From NCBI RefSeq assembly GCF_001982605.1, contig NZ_MLCN01000028.1, positions 1 through 64,000 of the forward strand: a stretch of DNA of 64,000 nt, given 5' to 3'. Positions 28,687 to 37,221 of the stretch are shown piece by piece. The notes under the pieces are model-generated. The model saw only the letters and a list, made by a program, of their open reading frames with translations, was not told where the DNA came from and did not search any database. Each line of letters begins with the position of its first letter. The stretch's first letter is position 1. The DNA comes from Alkanindiges hydrocarboniclasticus. GTDB taxonomy: Bacteria; Pseudomonadota; Gammaproteobacteria; Pseudomonadales; Moraxellaceae. The position numbers were made by a program, and so were the translations under genes.

Positions 28687-30582
28687 ATGGAAGCGTTTCG
28701 TCGTTTAATCAGAGGCTGGCTGGGTAAGGTTTTACTGGTCATTTTTTTAATTCCTTTTGCGCTGGTGGGTATTGAAGGCTATTTCAGCGGGAATTCAAAT
28801 GATGAAACAGCCATTCAGGTCAATAAGGGAAAAATTAGCCAGACCGCCCTTAATACTGCTATTGAAAACCAGCGTAAGCAGTTGCTTGAGCAAGTACAGG
28901 GCGATGAGAGCAGGCTTGATGACACTGTAATCAAAAAGTCGGTTACCAATAATCTGGTTTATCGTGCCTTATTGCTGGACCAAGCCAAGAAACTCGGCTT
29001 TGAACTGAGCGACCAGCAAATTGGCCAGCTTATCCGTCAGGAGCCCAGCTTTCAGGAAAATGGCAAATACTCTGATGCCCTATTTCAGGCCTACCTGAGA
29101 AACTCTGGTACTTCGCTTTCCCAGCTTTTAAATGATGTGCGTGAGCAGGTTGCGATCCAGCAGCTAGCGGGTGGGATCAATGATACCGGCCTGGCCAGCA
29201 AGCTTGATATCGACCGACTGGCCATACTACAGACTGAAAAACGTAATGTGCATGTTGCTAGCTTGCCATTAAGTGGTTTTGCTGCTGATACACAGATTTC
29301 AGCCAAACAGGTTTCTGACTATTATAACAAGAACAAAGCGCAACTTGGGTTGCCAGAAAGTGTTGATGTGGATTATGTCCTGCTGGATAACAATACACTG
29401 GCATCACAGATACAGATCACAGAAGCGGATATTCAGGCGCAGTATAAGGCTATGCAGACCAAAAGTGCAGGTACTGAGGAGCGTCACGTCCAGCATATCC
29501 TGATTGAGGTTAATGATAAAACCCCAGAAGCAGCGGCCAAGCAGCAAATTGAAAAAATTGCCGCGCGCATTAAAGCTGGCGAAGATTTTGGTAAGGTGGC
29601 CAGTGAGGTATCACAGGATCCGGGTTCTGCTTCCAGCAATGGCGATCTGGGCTTCTTAAGCAAGGGTACTTTCCCTGGTGCATTCGATGATACCGCATTT
29701 AGTCTGCCGGTTAATCAAGTGTCAGCTCCAGTTCGTTCAGATGCGGGCTATCATTTAATTAAGGTAAGTGAAATCAAAAAGGATACAGTGGCCAGTCTGG
29801 AATCCCTGCGTCCACAATTAACTGCACAGGCACAACAAACCAAACTGGATGAGTTGTACAGTGAAACAGTAAACAGTTTAAATGATATGGCTGTTGATAC
29901 AGACAACTTGCAGGAACTGGCCAAGGCACAAAAACTGATTATTAGCTCTGCCAAAAATGTGACTAAGCAATATGCTGCTGAACCTTTAAGTAATGCAGCG
30001 GTTAAACCAGCCTTGTTTAATGAGGATGTGGTACATGGTGACCGCAAAATTTCTACAGGGATTGAAATTGCACCCGGTAAAACAATCTGGGTTAAAGTCA
30101 ATAACTATCATGCACCTCGTCCACAAACACTTGCTGAGGCAACACCACAGATTAAGCAAACCTTGCAAGCTCAGGCGCAGCGTGCCAAGGCAGAAGCCAA
30201 AGCCAAGGCTATTATTGAAGCCTTGAAGAAAAAGACACCTGCTCAGGTACAGCAGGAAAATAACATCACCCTGCAAAGCATTGGCGAAATTACTCGGATG
30301 AGTGGTGCACCATTAGCACTTGAGCGTGCAGCTTTTGCTGTTGCCAAACCTAAGGATGGTCAATGGTCGGCTGGTTATTATGTTCAGGATGATAATCTGA
30401 TGATTGTGGCTGTATCCAGTGTAACCGCAGGTGATCCAGCCACAGTTAATCCGCAACAGCGTCAGCAACTGACTACGACTATGGCTACTTTACGTGGTCA
30501 GCAGGAGTTGGCTGATTATGTCCAGTACCTGAAATCAAAAGCCAAGATTAAGGATAATTCTATTGCAAAAGACAGTAAGTAA
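28687..30582 (+). CDS. ppiD: Periplasmic folding chaperone PpiD
   Basis: Inner-membrane-anchored chaperone at the Sec translocon exit. One membrane helix lies at about residues 11-29 (LGKVLLVIFLIPFALVGIE). A SurA-like N-terminal chaperone region follows, then a parvulin domain (about 263-363, HVQHILIEV ... DLGFLSKGTFPGAFDDTAFSL) and a C-terminal helical region. I start at 28687 (631 residues, MEAFRRLIRG), the usual family opening, not 28660. Confidence 0.94.
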   Translation: MEAFRRLIRGWLGKVLLVIFLIPFALVGIEGYFSGNSNDETAIQVNKGKISQTALNTAIENQRKQLLEQVQGDESRLDDTVIKKSVTNNLVYRALLLDQAKKLGFELSDQQIGQLIRQEPSFQENGKYSDALFQAYLRNSGTSLSQLLNDVREQVAIQQLAGGINDTGLASKLDIDRLAILQTEKRNVHVASLPLSGFAADTQISAKQVSDYYNKNKAQLGLPESVDVDYVLLDNNTLASQIQITEADIQAQYKAMQTKSAGTEERHVQHILIEVNDKTPEAAAKQQIEKIAARIKAGEDFGKVASEVSQDPGSASSNGDLGFLSKGTFPGAFDDTAFSLPVNQVSAPVRSDAGYHLIKVSEIKKDTVASLESLRPQLTAQAQQTKLDELYSETVNSLNDMAVDTDNLQELAKAQKLIISSAKNVTKQYAAEPLSNAAVKPALFNEDVVHGDRKISTGIEIAPGKTIWVKVNNYHAPRPQTLAEATPQIKQTLQAQAQRAKAEAKAKAIIEALKKKTPAQVQQENNITLQSIGEITRMSGAPLALERAAFAVAKPKDGQWSAGYYVQDDNLMIVAVSSVTAGDPATVNPQQRQQLTTTMATLRGQQELADYVQYLKSKAKIKDNSIAKDSK

Positions 30583-30595
30583 TTATTCGTCTGTT

Positions 30596-30624
30596 AAAAA
30601 GCCATCCTCAGGATGGCTTTTTTT
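30596..30624. terminator. Bidirectional terminator between ppiD and the 279-residue gene
   Basis: AAAAAGCCATCC and GGATGGCTTTTT flank a TCA loop, with T runs on both strands. On the minus side it overlaps the stop codon of the 279-residue gene (30623-30625). Confidence 0.93.
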
Positions 30625-31462
30625 ATGCATTAAACTCTTTTTTTGGTTCACTAAAATAATAGTGCAACTCATTGGTCGTTTCCGCCACAATATTACGGTC
30701 ACTTTTTACAATGGTATCAGCACGCTTTTTACGCGGGTAGGGAAGCAGAGTGCTATCACCAAAGCGGGGAAGCTGATCCCCATACCCAACAATAAATAAA
30801 AACTCATTTAAGCTCATGACTTTTTTGGTGTGATTCGCAAAGCGCAGTGTTGCCCGATAAGAAAAACCGGACTGATAAAAGCGCTTGAGTAACTGTGAGC
30901 CGTCATTTTCATTTTTAAATTTTTTAATATATTCAATACTTTCGTTCAGTTGATTAATGTCATACAGCGCTTTCTGGTTTTCAATGAAAACAGGCATATT
31001 GTTGTGTATCATTTCCAGCTGATGTTCAAACCATTCAATCACTTCATCCGGTTCAACCGTAAGGATAGAAATAGCGGGATTCTTGGTAAAATTAACCGCA
31101 ATTATATCTTCAATAATCAGTGGTGTTTCTAATAGTTTCGGAAATTTCTTAAGCTCAAAACGTTCTACAATAGCTTGTGCCTGTTGGGCGTAGTCTGCAA
31201 TCAGTAGCCTAATTTCATCCAGATGATAAGGTGTAAGTAATACCAGACATTTTAGGCGTGGTTTGCCCAACAAAAGCGCTGAACCTTTGCCAAAACGTTC
31301 ACCCTGACTTTTTACAAAGCTATGCAGCTCAAATGGAATATGCTGTGCTTCAGCACGAGTGCGCAATTGCATTAATGCATTGTGATAACTATCGAACCAT
31401 TTTGAAATTTCCAGTCGAACCAGACTTTGCTGTTCGGCTTGTGTTAATCGTTCTGGTCTCAT
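30623..31462 (-). CDS. Conserved-looking protein of unknown function, 279 residues
   Basis: I do not recognise this protein. It appears soluble, with no signal peptide or membrane helix, and mixes alpha and beta (LKCLVLLTPYHLDEIRLLIADY, PLIIEDIIAVNF, AISILTVEPDEVIEWFEHQLEMI; quoted in parts). Coding quality is good throughout and it ends in a bidirectional terminator. It stands divergently to the Ter island, 650 bp away. Its first six codons and upstream DNA recur as a decayed copy at 49371-49437, so it marks the ancestral left edge of the island. Confidence 0.75.
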   Translation of the reverse strand: MRPERLTQAEQQSLVRLEISKWFDSYHNALMQLRTRAEAQHIPFELHSFVKSQGERFGKGSALLLGKPRLKCLVLLTPYHLDEIRLLIADYAQQAQAIVERFELKKFPKLLETPLIIEDIIAVNFTKNPAISILTVEPDEVIEWFEHQLEMIHNNMPVFIENQKALYDINQLNESIEYIKKFKNENDGSQLLKRFYQSGFSYRATLRFANHTKKVMSLNEFLFIVGYGDQLPRFGDSTLLPYPRKKRADTIVKSDRNIVAETTNELHYYFSEPKKEFNA

Positions 31463-31509
31463 GATACACCTGAAATCAATAACTAGAATTTTATCATAGT
31501 GTAAATTTT
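31443..31509 (+). repeat. 67-bp direct repeat flanking the Ter island, left copy
   Basis: Matches 49371-49437 at 57 of 67 positions without gaps (counted by eye). It includes the first six codons of the 279-residue gene, its start codon and 47 bases upstream, and a copy of the dispersed motif. Confidence 0.85.
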
Positions 31510-32112
31510 GAGAGAAGACAATGAGTTCAAGTTAACTGTGAATACTCTAGTTTGCAATTTATTCGGAATAAAAATATTAGTTCTTTAATTAGAAGAAAAT
31601 AGATTGATAAACAGATAATATTTCAAAACAGTTGATTATTTAATATCCAAATTATTAATGCCATAAAACAGGGAAAATTATTAATAAATCAACAGCAATT
31701 ATTTATCTTTAAGAAGCAATATTTATATTTTATATTCATCTCATAATTTGAAGGAAGGTTATTGTACCTTTACTATATCTATTCACTCTAGCTAATGGTT
31801 TTTTATGTATTGGTATAAAAATAGGAGTGAGGAATTCTTTCACATTATCTCACTTAGTTTTAAGATAACAAGAAAACAGGTGCATATTTACTGAGTTATT
31901 AGGCACTAAATTTAGCATAATATGTTAAAATTTTTACCGATTTTTAAGCACTTTAAATTCTGGCAAGATGTAAAAAGTCAAATCAGCCTTTACAAAGACA
32001 TTAAGTAAAGACCTATTATCAAATTTCGCCTCATTCTTTGCATTCAGTAAGTGATTAAATAAGATTTATTTAAGATTAATCGTGAATAATTCATTAAATT
32101 TTTGAGAACGTT
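31463..32112. other. Gene-free 650-bp AT-rich region upstream of the Ter island
   Basis: Separates the divergent 279-residue gene from the first Ter-island gene. It holds the rest of the left flanking repeat and a candidate promoter at 32038-32065 (TTGCAT, 16 bases, TAAGAT). A 28-codon frame at 31922-32008 has no ribosome site. Nothing else was recognised. Confidence 0.7.
31478..31504 (+). repeat. Dispersed intergenic motif, copy 2
   Basis: ACTA at 31482-31485 and the core TATCATAGTGTAA at 31492-31504, inside the left flanking repeat and just upstream of the 279-residue gene. Confidence 0.8.
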
Positions 32113-33186
32113 ATGCCGCACTTAGTATCGTCCATTCCTGCTGAGAAAAAATTTTCAGTCTGGTTTACGCAGGGTTTTTCAAGCCAGCGTGACCTGTTAG
32201 TTGCTTTAAAAAACTCTAGTTTACAGCCTTATCTCAAAATGATTGCTTCCCATCGACAATATCGTGATGAAATTTTATCCATGGCTGATTTTTCCATGCT
32301 TGAGCCTAGCGTTGATTATCATCATTTTGTGTTGGCTCAGGCCATTAAGAATGGTGTTCAACTGGTGATTGCCAGCCATAATCATGAAAAATATGAGGAA
32401 CTGCGTCCGTTATTTGAGCAGCAGGGAATTATATTAATAACAGGCACGCAGGGGTTAAATAATCACTATATTCTCGAAAATAAATTTGAGTTTGGGAAAA
32501 TGTGCAAGCAGGCCGGCATTCCGGTAGCAGATTCAATTCAGGTCAATACGACCGCGCAGTTAATTGCTGCAATTGAGTGCATCAAAGAGCAAAACAAACA
32601 GATACAGGTGTGTGTAAAGCCGGTAACCGGCGTGTTTGCCCAAGGCTTTTGGCAACTGAGGGATGATATAGAATATTTTCATAGCCTGTTTGACCCTACC
32701 AGTTATCAGGTTAATACGCAGCAATTTATTGAAGCCTATGATCAACTGCAATCCAAGCCGCCTTATCTGGTTATGCCATTTCTATCCGGTGATGAATGTT
32801 CGGTAGATATGTTCTGTGCTTCTGGCAAGCTGATGAACAAGGTGACACGGATCAAAAAAGAGCAATGGCAGGAAGTATTGCCAAAAGGTCCGTGTGATGA
32901 GATGGCACAGCAACTTGCACAGCTGTTTAAGCTTGATGGCATTGTTAATGCACAGTTCAGGCAGGATAGAGCCGGGAAGTGGCATGTACTGGAGATTAAT
33001 ACACGTCCTTCAGGAGGCATTGGAATTACTGTACATAGTCAGGTTAATCTGGTGGCAGAGTGCGTTGCCTATCATGCCCGGCTACCGCTCATTAAAGCTA
33101 CACCCCGTCATGTTCTGGTGCGTCAGATCAATACCTCGGTTGAGGTTAAGCCCATTGATTATTCTGCCGAGCTAAATTATGCCTGA
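32113..33186 (+). CDS. ATP-grasp ligase of the Ter-associated biosynthetic module
   Basis: A 357-residue ATP-grasp enzyme. Features are an N-terminal Rossmann-like part, then CVKPVTGVFAQGFW (nucleotide-binding lysine and flexible loop), YLVMPFLSGDECSVDMFC and the metal-binding VLEINTRPSGGIG. Ter islands of this kind were described by Anantharaman and colleagues as encoding synthesis of a nucleoside-like metabolite; this would be the ligation step. Substrates are unknown. It overlaps the next gene by 8 bases and is the first gene of the island. The ribosome site is weak (GAG 8 bases upstream). Confidence 0.85.
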   Translation: MPHLVSSIPAEKKFSVWFTQGFSSQRDLLVALKNSSLQPYLKMIASHRQYRDEILSMADFSMLEPSVDYHHFVLAQAIKNGVQLVIASHNHEKYEELRPLFEQQGIILITGTQGLNNHYILENKFEFGKMCKQAGIPVADSIQVNTTAQLIAAIECIKEQNKQIQVCVKPVTGVFAQGFWQLRDDIEYFHSLFDPTSYQVNTQQFIEAYDQLQSKPPYLVMPFLSGDECSVDMFCASGKLMNKVTRIKKEQWQEVLPKGPCDEMAQQLAQLFKLDGIVNAQFRQDRAGKWHVLEINTRPSGGIGITVHSQVNLVAECVAYHARLPLIKATPRHVLVRQINTSVEVKPIDYSAELNYA

Positions 33187-34309
33187 TCAACAGTTGAATA
33201 TTCCTTTATCACGGGGCAATTTAATATTGCGTCCCGTCGCAGCTCACCCTGAATGGCAGCTATCCCAGTTACTTGATTTTGCCGAACGCATTAATCCCAA
33301 GCGGTCTTTTTTGTTTGTGTCCAAAGTGCTGGGCAAGCATATTCCTGTTGAACCTAAAATCATGCAAAAAACCTATCAGGATCTGGCTAGCCTGATTCCT
33401 GAAGGATTGCCTCAGCCAGTGACTGTAATTGGAATGGCAGAAACCGCAATCTGTCTGGCTGCTGGCGTTCATCAGGCGCTGGCCACCCAATACCCTGGCA
33501 GTGTATTTATTACTACGACGCGCCACCCTGTGCAGGATCAGCCGCTTCTGGCAGAATTTCTGGAGGAGCATAGCCATGCCCAGAGCCAGTTATTGTATGG
33601 TTCGACAGATCCTGATATTCAATCGCATATTTTAAATAGTAAAACCTTAATTTTAATTGACGATGAAGCCAGTACCGGTAAAACCTTTGTCAATCTGGTG
33701 CAGGCCTTGCAAAAAAGCGGTTTGTCGCAGTTACAGCAAATTGTTACCACCACACTGGTGAACTGGTCAGAGCTACAGGATATTGCGCAAATCCCTTCTA
33801 CCCACATTGCCTTGCTTAAGGGCAACTGGCAATGGCAGCCTGACTTGCAGGCAAAAATACCGCAGATGCCACAAGTTGATCAGGTTGCACATGGCAGGTA
33901 TCCAGTTATTGCCCCACAAACATCAGGTCGCATTCCAATCAGAAAGCCCTGCAATACATGGATCAATTTAACTGCAAAATTCAAGGGTGAACGTATTTTA
34001 GTGATTGGCACCTGTGAGTATGTATGGCCGCCTTTTTTAGCCGCTTTAAGCCTTGAGAATCAGGGAGCCCTAGTAAAGTTTGCGTCCACAACCCGTAGTC
34101 CAATTCAACTGGGGCATAGTATACAGGCCAAGTTTAGTTTTAATGATAACTACGGACTGGGTATGCCAAATTTTATTTATAATATCCAGCCCGAAAGTTA
34201 TGATCGCATTGTAATTATTGCTGAAACTTCCAGTGATAGCATTGATCCAGAATTCTTCAAACTACTACCAAATTCCGAGTTCATAACTTATGACCGACCT
34301 TGCAATTAA
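33179..34309 (+). CDS. Phosphoribosyltransferase with TRSP domain
   Basis: The PRTase domain carries the PRPP loop LILIDDEASTGKTF (IDDEASTGKT at 160-169). The C-terminal domain carries the TTRSPIQLG signature (TRSP at 305-308) that names the TRSP domain. The family is tied to Ter islands and is thought to act with the ATP-grasp and the second PRTase on a base or nucleoside-like product. Overlaps of 8 and 20 bases with its neighbours indicate translational coupling. Confidence 0.88.
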   Translation: MPDQQLNIPLSRGNLILRPVAAHPEWQLSQLLDFAERINPKRSFLFVSKVLGKHIPVEPKIMQKTYQDLASLIPEGLPQPVTVIGMAETAICLAAGVHQALATQYPGSVFITTTRHPVQDQPLLAEFLEEHSHAQSQLLYGSTDPDIQSHILNSKTLILIDDEASTGKTFVNLVQALQKSGLSQLQQIVTTTLVNWSELQDIAQIPSTHIALLKGNWQWQPDLQAKIPQMPQVDQVAHGRYPVIAPQTSGRIPIRKPCNTWINLTAKFKGERILVIGTCEYVWPPFLAALSLENQGALVKFASTTRSPIQLGHSIQAKFSFNDNYGLGMPNFIYNIQPESYDRIVIIAETSSDSIDPEFFKLLPNSEFITYDRPCN

Positions 34310-35084
34310 GCCTTATATTTTTGTTGACCTCGACGATACATTATTTCAAACCAATCGCCGTTGCAGCCCAGCTGATGATTTTACCATTGCCACCACGGAC
34401 AAATCTGGCCAGCCATTATCATTTATGAAACCCAGACAGAAAATGTTTGTGGACTGGATGAACCATACCGGAAAACTGATTCCGGTTACTGCCCGTTCTG
34501 TTGAGGCGCTTTCAAGAGTCAAAATGAATTTTAGCCATGGGGCTGTTTGCTCGCATGGTGGCACTATATTAAATGCAGATGGCAGTGTAGATCAGCAATG
34601 GCATGCCCAGGTAGAAGCGGGTTTGCATAGCTATCAATCCTTGTTGGCCAACCTGCCAGAATTACTCCTAAAAGCTGCTGTGCCCTATGGCTCAATTCGC
34701 ACATGGATTGTTGAAGAAAATGGTTTGGGGCTTTACGCTGTAGCCAAGCAAAATGAACCCGTTAGCCTGTTTTTAAAAGAGCTGGTCAACCACCTGCCAC
34801 CAGAATATCGCAGCCAGTTTTATATCCACAGTAATGCTAACAATCTGGCTATTATCCCAAAAGCCATCAGCAAGGCACTGGCAGTACGTTATCTGATGGA
34901 AAACAAGTTGCATGATATTGATGATTCTTTCCTGCTGGGCTTTGGCGATAGCCTGTCGGACTTTGAGTTTTTAGCAGAGTGTGACTGGTTTGGCTTGCCC
35001 AAATCAAGCCAGACCCATCAGTGGGTTAATCATCATTTAAAACATGATTATGAGGCAAAAGGATACTTTGGTCATGACCATTAA
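34290..35084 (+). CDS. HAD-superfamily phosphatase of the Ter module
   Basis: 264-residue haloacid-dehalogenase hydrolase of the Cof/sucrose-phosphatase type. The nucleophile motif is VDLDDTLF (D13, D15); motif III/IV is FGDSLSDFEF; a cap domain sits between. In this module it would remove a phosphate from an intermediate made by the PRTases. It overlaps the gene before by 20 bases and the next by 11. Confidence 0.87.
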   Translation: MTDLAIKPYIFVDLDDTLFQTNRRCSPADDFTIATTDKSGQPLSFMKPRQKMFVDWMNHTGKLIPVTARSVEALSRVKMNFSHGAVCSHGGTILNADGSVDQQWHAQVEAGLHSYQSLLANLPELLLKAAVPYGSIRTWIVEENGLGLYAVAKQNEPVSLFLKELVNHLPPEYRSQFYIHSNANNLAIIPKAISKALAVRYLMENKLHDIDDSFLLGFGDSLSDFEFLAECDWFGLPKSSQTHQWVNHHLKHDYEAKGYFGHDH

Positions 35085-36231
35085 GCCGAAGCACCCCGCC
35101 GAAAAATTAAAGGCGCTTGGTTTTAGTGGGTCATACCATCCGGATGATATTGTTTTTTTGCTGAAAAAATTGCATTTAAAGCCATTATCCAATGAAGAAA
35201 AGGAACGGCTGATTCAATCCGGTGAAAAACATTATTCACAAATGATCAGCAGTGAAAAAGCGCCTTCACCAGAGCATCTTTCACTATATCGTCAGGCACT
35301 GGCAAAAGGTGCCGAACGCTTTGCACGGGAAACCCAGCAGCTCGCCAATGCGCTCATTGCAAAAATTAATGAACCGGTTGTTCTGGTCAGTCTGGTTCGG
35401 GCCGGTGTACCTTTAGGCATATGCCTAAAGCGTGCCATTCAGGAGCAGGGACGTGAGTGCCATCATTATGGCATCAGCATCATTCGTGACCGTGGTATTG
35501 ATAAGGCAGCGCTTGAGGCTATTATCCAGACCCATGGGGCGTCAGGAATTGTATTCGTAGATGGCTGGACTGGCAAAGGAGCAATTTCACGCGAGCTTAA
35601 TTGCCAGATTTTGCCTGATAGCCGTTTTACATTAAGTTCAGACAATATGGCGCCGCTGGTAACCTTGGCTGATGTGGCTGGATGTGCATGGTTGGCTGCC
35701 AGTGGCGATGACTGGCTCATTCCTTCAGGAATTTTAGGTTCGGTAATTTCCGGCTTAATTTCCAGAAGTATTTTACAAGAAGATATTCCAGTGGCTGATG
35801 CTTTGGATGACTGCTTTAACCCGGCCAACTGGCATGGCTGCATTGCATATAATCATCTTTCGGATCATGATCTGTCGGGCGAGTTTGTAGATCACATTGA
35901 TCAGATTCGCAAAACCCTGGTTAAGCAGGCTAAAGCGAGCTGGACAGAAGAACAGCGCAACCAGCAACATGCTCGGGTAATGTCAGTAATTCAGGATATT
36001 AAAATTAACCGGCACATCACAAATGATAACCGGATCAAAACTGGAATAGCTGAAGCTACCCGTGCGGTACTACGACGTGTCCCTGATTGCATCTTGCTTC
36101 AGGAGGCCGAGGCGACAGATACAGTCCTGTTGCGGCATCTTGCCCAGCAAACGGATACGCCTGTTGTGGTGGTTGGTGACGCTATTGCTCCCTATCATGC
36201 AATCACAATCATTAAAAAGCTTGGAAAATAA
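35074..36231 (+). CDS. StiP-type PRTase with C-terminal PELOTA RNA-binding domain
   Basis: Resembles the StiP family (annotated as a cysteine protease or PRTase-like in databases). The PRTase-like part shows VVLVSLVRAGVPLGICL and GIVFVDGWTGKGAI, the latter at the PRPP-loop position. The last 90 or so residues (IKTGIAEATRAVLRR ... TPVVVVGDAIAPY) resemble the PELOTA/L7Ae RNA-binding fold. I start at 35074 (385 residues) since AGGA lies 12 bases ahead; in-frame ATGs at 35044 and 35050 lack one. The exact reaction is unknown. Confidence 0.85.
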   Translation: MTIKPKHPAEKLKALGFSGSYHPDDIVFLLKKLHLKPLSNEEKERLIQSGEKHYSQMISSEKAPSPEHLSLYRQALAKGAERFARETQQLANALIAKINEPVVLVSLVRAGVPLGICLKRAIQEQGRECHHYGISIIRDRGIDKAALEAIIQTHGASGIVFVDGWTGKGAISRELNCQILPDSRFTLSSDNMAPLVTLADVAGCAWLAASGDDWLIPSGILGSVISGLISRSILQEDIPVADALDDCFNPANWHGCIAYNHLSDHDLSGEFVDHIDQIRKTLVKQAKASWTEEQRNQQHARVMSVIQDIKINRHITNDNRIKTGIAEATRAVLRRVPDCILLQEAEATDTVLLRHLAQQTDTPVVVVGDAIAPYHAITIIKKLGK

Positions 36232-37188
36232 ATGCAGACAGCCAGTCTAAAAGCCGAACAAAAACATACTCGGTGGATTACGTCACCTTATGCGCTTGGT
36301 GCCACCATTTATTGTCCGGCAACGCATCATGATTTATATGCGATTGCCTCTGGACAGAAATTCCCAAATTGCCGTTCAGTGGTAATTTGCCTGGAAGATG
36401 CTGTGGCAGAAAGTGATATTGAATCAGGCTTAAAAAACCTGTCAAAAGTGCTGACTATTTTTGCCCAGTTTGGCTTGCCGCAGGAAGCACCCTATTTATT
36501 CATCCGGCCACGGCATCTGGCAATGGCACAGCATCTGGTTGAGTGGAAAAATATTGAAGTGCTGAACGGATTTGTACTGCCAAAATTTTGTCTGGCAGAT
36601 CTGGCAGGCTGGAAAAACACAATAACTGACCGCTTGCAGGTAATGCCCACGCTGGAAACGCTGGAGTTTTTTGATCCGGGCTATATTCAGGAGTTTCGCC
36701 AAGCTATGCAGCAGGAAATGCCATCCGTTCTGGCCTTGCGCATTGGTGGCAATGATTTGTTAAATTGCCTGAAAATGAGAAGGCCTCGTCATCTGACAAT
36801 TTATGAGACGCCAGTTTTAACATTGATCAACCAGCTAATTGGCCAGCTCACGCCATTTGGCTTTAGGCTCACAGCCCCTGTTTTTGAATATTTTTCTGAT
36901 CTGGCACTGTTACGGCAGGAGGTGGAGCGAGATGTGCTGCTGGGTCTCGTGGGCAAAACAGCGATTCATCCTAGCCAGATTGATGTGATTCATGAAGCGT
37001 TTCAGGTTAGCCAGCATGACTATCTGGATGCAGAGCGAATTTTACAACAAGATGCCAAAGCAGTATTTGGCAGCAATGGCAGTATGCTGGAACCGGCAAC
37101 GCACAAGCAGTGGGCCATGCAAATCATTGAACGGGCAAAATACTATGGCGTGCAACCCGAGCACAACTATATACTCAGAAATGGATAG
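36232..37188 (+). CDS. HpcH/HpaI aldolase / CitE-like lyase of the Ter module
   Basis: 318-residue TIM-barrel lyase. VICLEDAVAESD carries the metal and substrate acids, and GKTAIHPSQIDVI is the CitE-family signature. Its ATG follows the preceding stop codon without a spacer, so the five-gene module is one unit. No citrate lyase alpha or gamma genes are present, which rules out a citrate lyase complex; a C-C bond step in the unknown Ter metabolite is more likely. Confidence 0.88.
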   Translation: MQTASLKAEQKHTRWITSPYALGATIYCPATHHDLYAIASGQKFPNCRSVVICLEDAVAESDIESGLKNLSKVLTIFAQFGLPQEAPYLFIRPRHLAMAQHLVEWKNIEVLNGFVLPKFCLADLAGWKNTITDRLQVMPTLETLEFFDPGYIQEFRQAMQQEMPSVLALRIGGNDLLNCLKMRRPRHLTIYETPVLTLINQLIGQLTPFGFRLTAPVFEYFSDLALLRQEVERDVLLGLVGKTAIHPSQIDVIHEAFQVSQHDYLDAERILQQDAKAVFGSNGSMLEPATHKQWAMQIIERAKYYGVQPEHNYILRNG

Positions 37189-37221
37189 CAAAACTCCAGA
37201 TAATAAAGGATAACATTCAAA

